Origin: Chloroflexota bacterium | GTDB lineage: Bacteria > Chloroflexota > Dehalococcoidia > JACQGW01 | Direction: 5' to 3' | DNA: 14,912 nucleotides | Assembly (NCBI GenBank): GCA_016199325.1 | Contig: JACQGW010000225.1 | Span: 1 to 14,912 of the forward strand | Shown here: one piece after another, positions 14,362-14,912 of the stretch | Position numbering within the stretch: the first letter of the stretch is position 1 | How the letters are laid out: every line of letters begins with the position of its first letter | The notes under the pieces: generated by a model | Told to the model about the DNA's origin: nothing | The model's input: the letters and a program-made list of their open reading frames with translations, nothing else | Databases searched by the model: none | Program-made: the position numbers and the translations under genes

Positions 14362-14397
14362 CGCCAAGACGCCGAGATCGCCAAGGAAGACGCCGAG
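14362..14397. repeat. CGCCRAG short-unit repeat cluster
   Basis: Four copies of CGCC(A/G)AG occur at 14362, 14370, 14379 and 14391. It follows the phoR stop by 23 bp and resembles, from memory, CGCCAAG-type intergenic repeats widespread in environmental bacteria. A small imperfect stem (GCGGT at 14340-14344 with ACCGC just at its edge) could form at the phoR transcript end, without a T-run. Confidence 0.5.
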
Positions 14398-14505
14398 AAC
14401 AGAAATCGCTCGTCTGGTCAGTCCTGAGCCGTGCAGTCCACTCCGGTGCCTGAGCAGGGACGCGGTCACCAGGCTGATCGAAGACATCGCCGCTGGCGTT
14501 CAGCC
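14398..14505. other. Noncoding stretch, nothing recognised
   Basis: Frames here are short or shadow frames with no ribosome site. No hairpin, tRNA-like fold or other repeat was recognised. Confidence 0.4.
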
Positions 14506-14552
14506 GTTGTTAATCCTCCGGTTAACTGTTGTTGATGCGGCGCCTGTATACT
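14506..14552 (+). promoter_or_regulatory. Candidate promoter with tandem GTTAA operator
   Basis: TATACT at 14547-14552 matches the -10 consensus at 5 of 6 positions, with no good -35. Upstream are GTTAAT (14509-14514) and GTTAAC (14521-14526), 12 bp apart, and GTTGTTAAT (14506-14514) recurs as GTTGTTGAT (14528-14536) 22 bp on. An activator site replacing the -35 is typical of PhoB/PhoP-dependent promoters, and the core resembles the pstS repeat. Confidence 0.4.
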
Positions 14553-14589
14553 GATGGCAAATGAGAGAACAGAGAGAGAAAACAGCACA

Positions 14590-14754
14590 ATGATGCGAAG
14601 CTACTTCTGGCGCTGCCTGCGCTGCCGGCTGCTCCACTTTGACGACGACGAGCCGCGCTTTTGCGAGCATTGCGACTCTACCGAGTTCGCCATGGTTCTG
14701 CTGGGGCGAGACGAGGATCGCTCGGCAGAGCGGACGCTGCAGCCCGTCGCCTAG
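14590..14754 (+). CDS. Small zinc-ribbon-like protein of unknown function
   Basis: The protein has 54 residues, starting MMRSYFW. Two CxxC knuckles (CLRC, then CEHC after 12 residues) form the classic zinc-ribbon spacing CX2C-X12-CX2C; between them is an acidic HFDDDEPRF. The tail is charged and probably disordered. Such ribbons bind zinc and often mediate nucleic-acid or protein contacts; nothing more specific can be said. The start is chosen because the candidate -10 at 14547 puts the transcript start near 14559, excluding the in-frame ATG at 14554; ATG 14593 is also possible. A purine-rich GAGAGAG stretch upstream is the only ribosome-site candidate. It lies 250 bp after phoR, on the same strand. 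Confidence 0.6.
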   Translation: MMRSYFWRCLRCRLLHFDDDEPRFCEHCDSTEFAMVLLGRDEDRSAERTLQPVA

Positions 14755-14792
14755 GGCTCGTGGGAGCTCGTAGGAACTTGTAGGAGCTCGTG
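14754..14792. repeat. Decamer tandem repeat (GGAGCTCGTA type)
   Basis: Three 10-bp units are GGAGCTCGTA (14763), GGAACTTGTA (14773) and GGAGCTCGTG (14783), preceded by the 9-bp GGGCTCGTG at 14754. It starts at the last base of the zinc-ribbon stop codon. Too short and without spacers to be CRISPR. Confidence 0.75.
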
Positions 14793-14796
14793 TGGA

Positions 14797-14912
14797 CCGG
14801 CGGCGGCCCCAACCATCCGAGCCGCGACCGTGAGGGAGCGGTCCCTGCCCCGTGCAAGCCGGCGGCGGCCCCAACCATCCGAGCCGCGACCGTGAGGGAG
14901 CGGTCCCTGCCC
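14797..14912. repeat. 54-bp direct repeat, two copies with 62-bp period, reaching the window end
   Basis: Bases 14797-14850 and 14859-14912 are identical over 54 bp, separated by CGTGCAAG; the first copy is preceded by CGTGTGGA, so the true unit is about 62 bp with a variable 4-bp patch. Each copy can fold in two exclusive ways: GACCG with CGGTC (14826-14830, 14839-14843), or AGGGA with TCCCT around a GCGG loop (14833-14846). The array may continue beyond the window. Confidence 0.85.

Noticed and set aside
14754..14912. Possible CRISPR array
   Set aside because: Repeats are 10 bp without spacers and then 54 bp with 8-bp gaps; neither repeat-spacer geometry nor cas genes are present.

Overview
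The window is a high-GC bacterial chromosome segment (by eye about two thirds G+C in the coding parts). It carries a complete phosphate-uptake and phosphate-sensing locus. Gene style, alternative start codons, a Gram-positive-like PhoR/PhoP pair and large palindromic dispersed repeats would suit a Chloroflexota (Thermomicrobia-like) lineage, but no rRNA or marker gene is present, so this placement is an inference.

Layout, left to right. (1) 1-2919, + strand: three tandem paralogous FAD-dependent amine/sarcosine-oxidase-like oxidoreductases (DAO superfamily), the first cut by the window edge. (2) 2920-3618: noncoding DNA with an inverted repeat of GGTTT/AAACC type, a CTCTGCG repeat and a 169-bp element with 32-nt inverted arms. 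(3) 3619-5169, +: a polytopic membrane protein resembling GT-C glycosyltransferases, followed by an 83-bp perfect palindrome of the same repeat family. (4) 5364-6351: a small two-helix membrane protein, then a markedly lower-GC patch with two small overlapping genes of unknown function. The second of these is broken by an apparent frameshift. (5) 11117-6352, - strand: pstS-pstC-pstA-pstB-phoU, the high-affinity phosphate ABC transporter and its regulator. A 14-bp hairpin follows pstS, and ATGA overlaps join pstC/pstA and pstA/pstB. (6) 11391-14338, +, divergent: an ArsC-type arsenate reductase, an OmpR-family response regulator (PhoP/PhoB type) and a PhoR-type histidine kinase, tightly packed. 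(7) 14339-14912: noncoding repeats, a 54-residue zinc-ribbon protein with its own candidate promoter, and two kinds of tandem repeat running off the window end.

How it works together: the PhoR/PhoP pair probably senses phosphate status together with PstSCAB-PhoU and activates pstS through a PHO-box-like tandem repeat (TTAACG, 5 bp, TTAACG) in the divergent intergenic region. ArsC in the same operon would deal with arsenate that enters through the phosphate transporter. The small zinc-ribbon gene downstream has a similar pair of GTTAA repeats before it and may belong to the same regulon (inference).

Most notable observations: compensatory base changes between two versions of the dispersed palindrome, the shared TTAA tandem repeats, the arsC leader hairpin framed by direct repeats, the low-GC cassette with a frameshift, and the tandem oxidoreductase triplication. 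No clearly new defence or mobile system was found.
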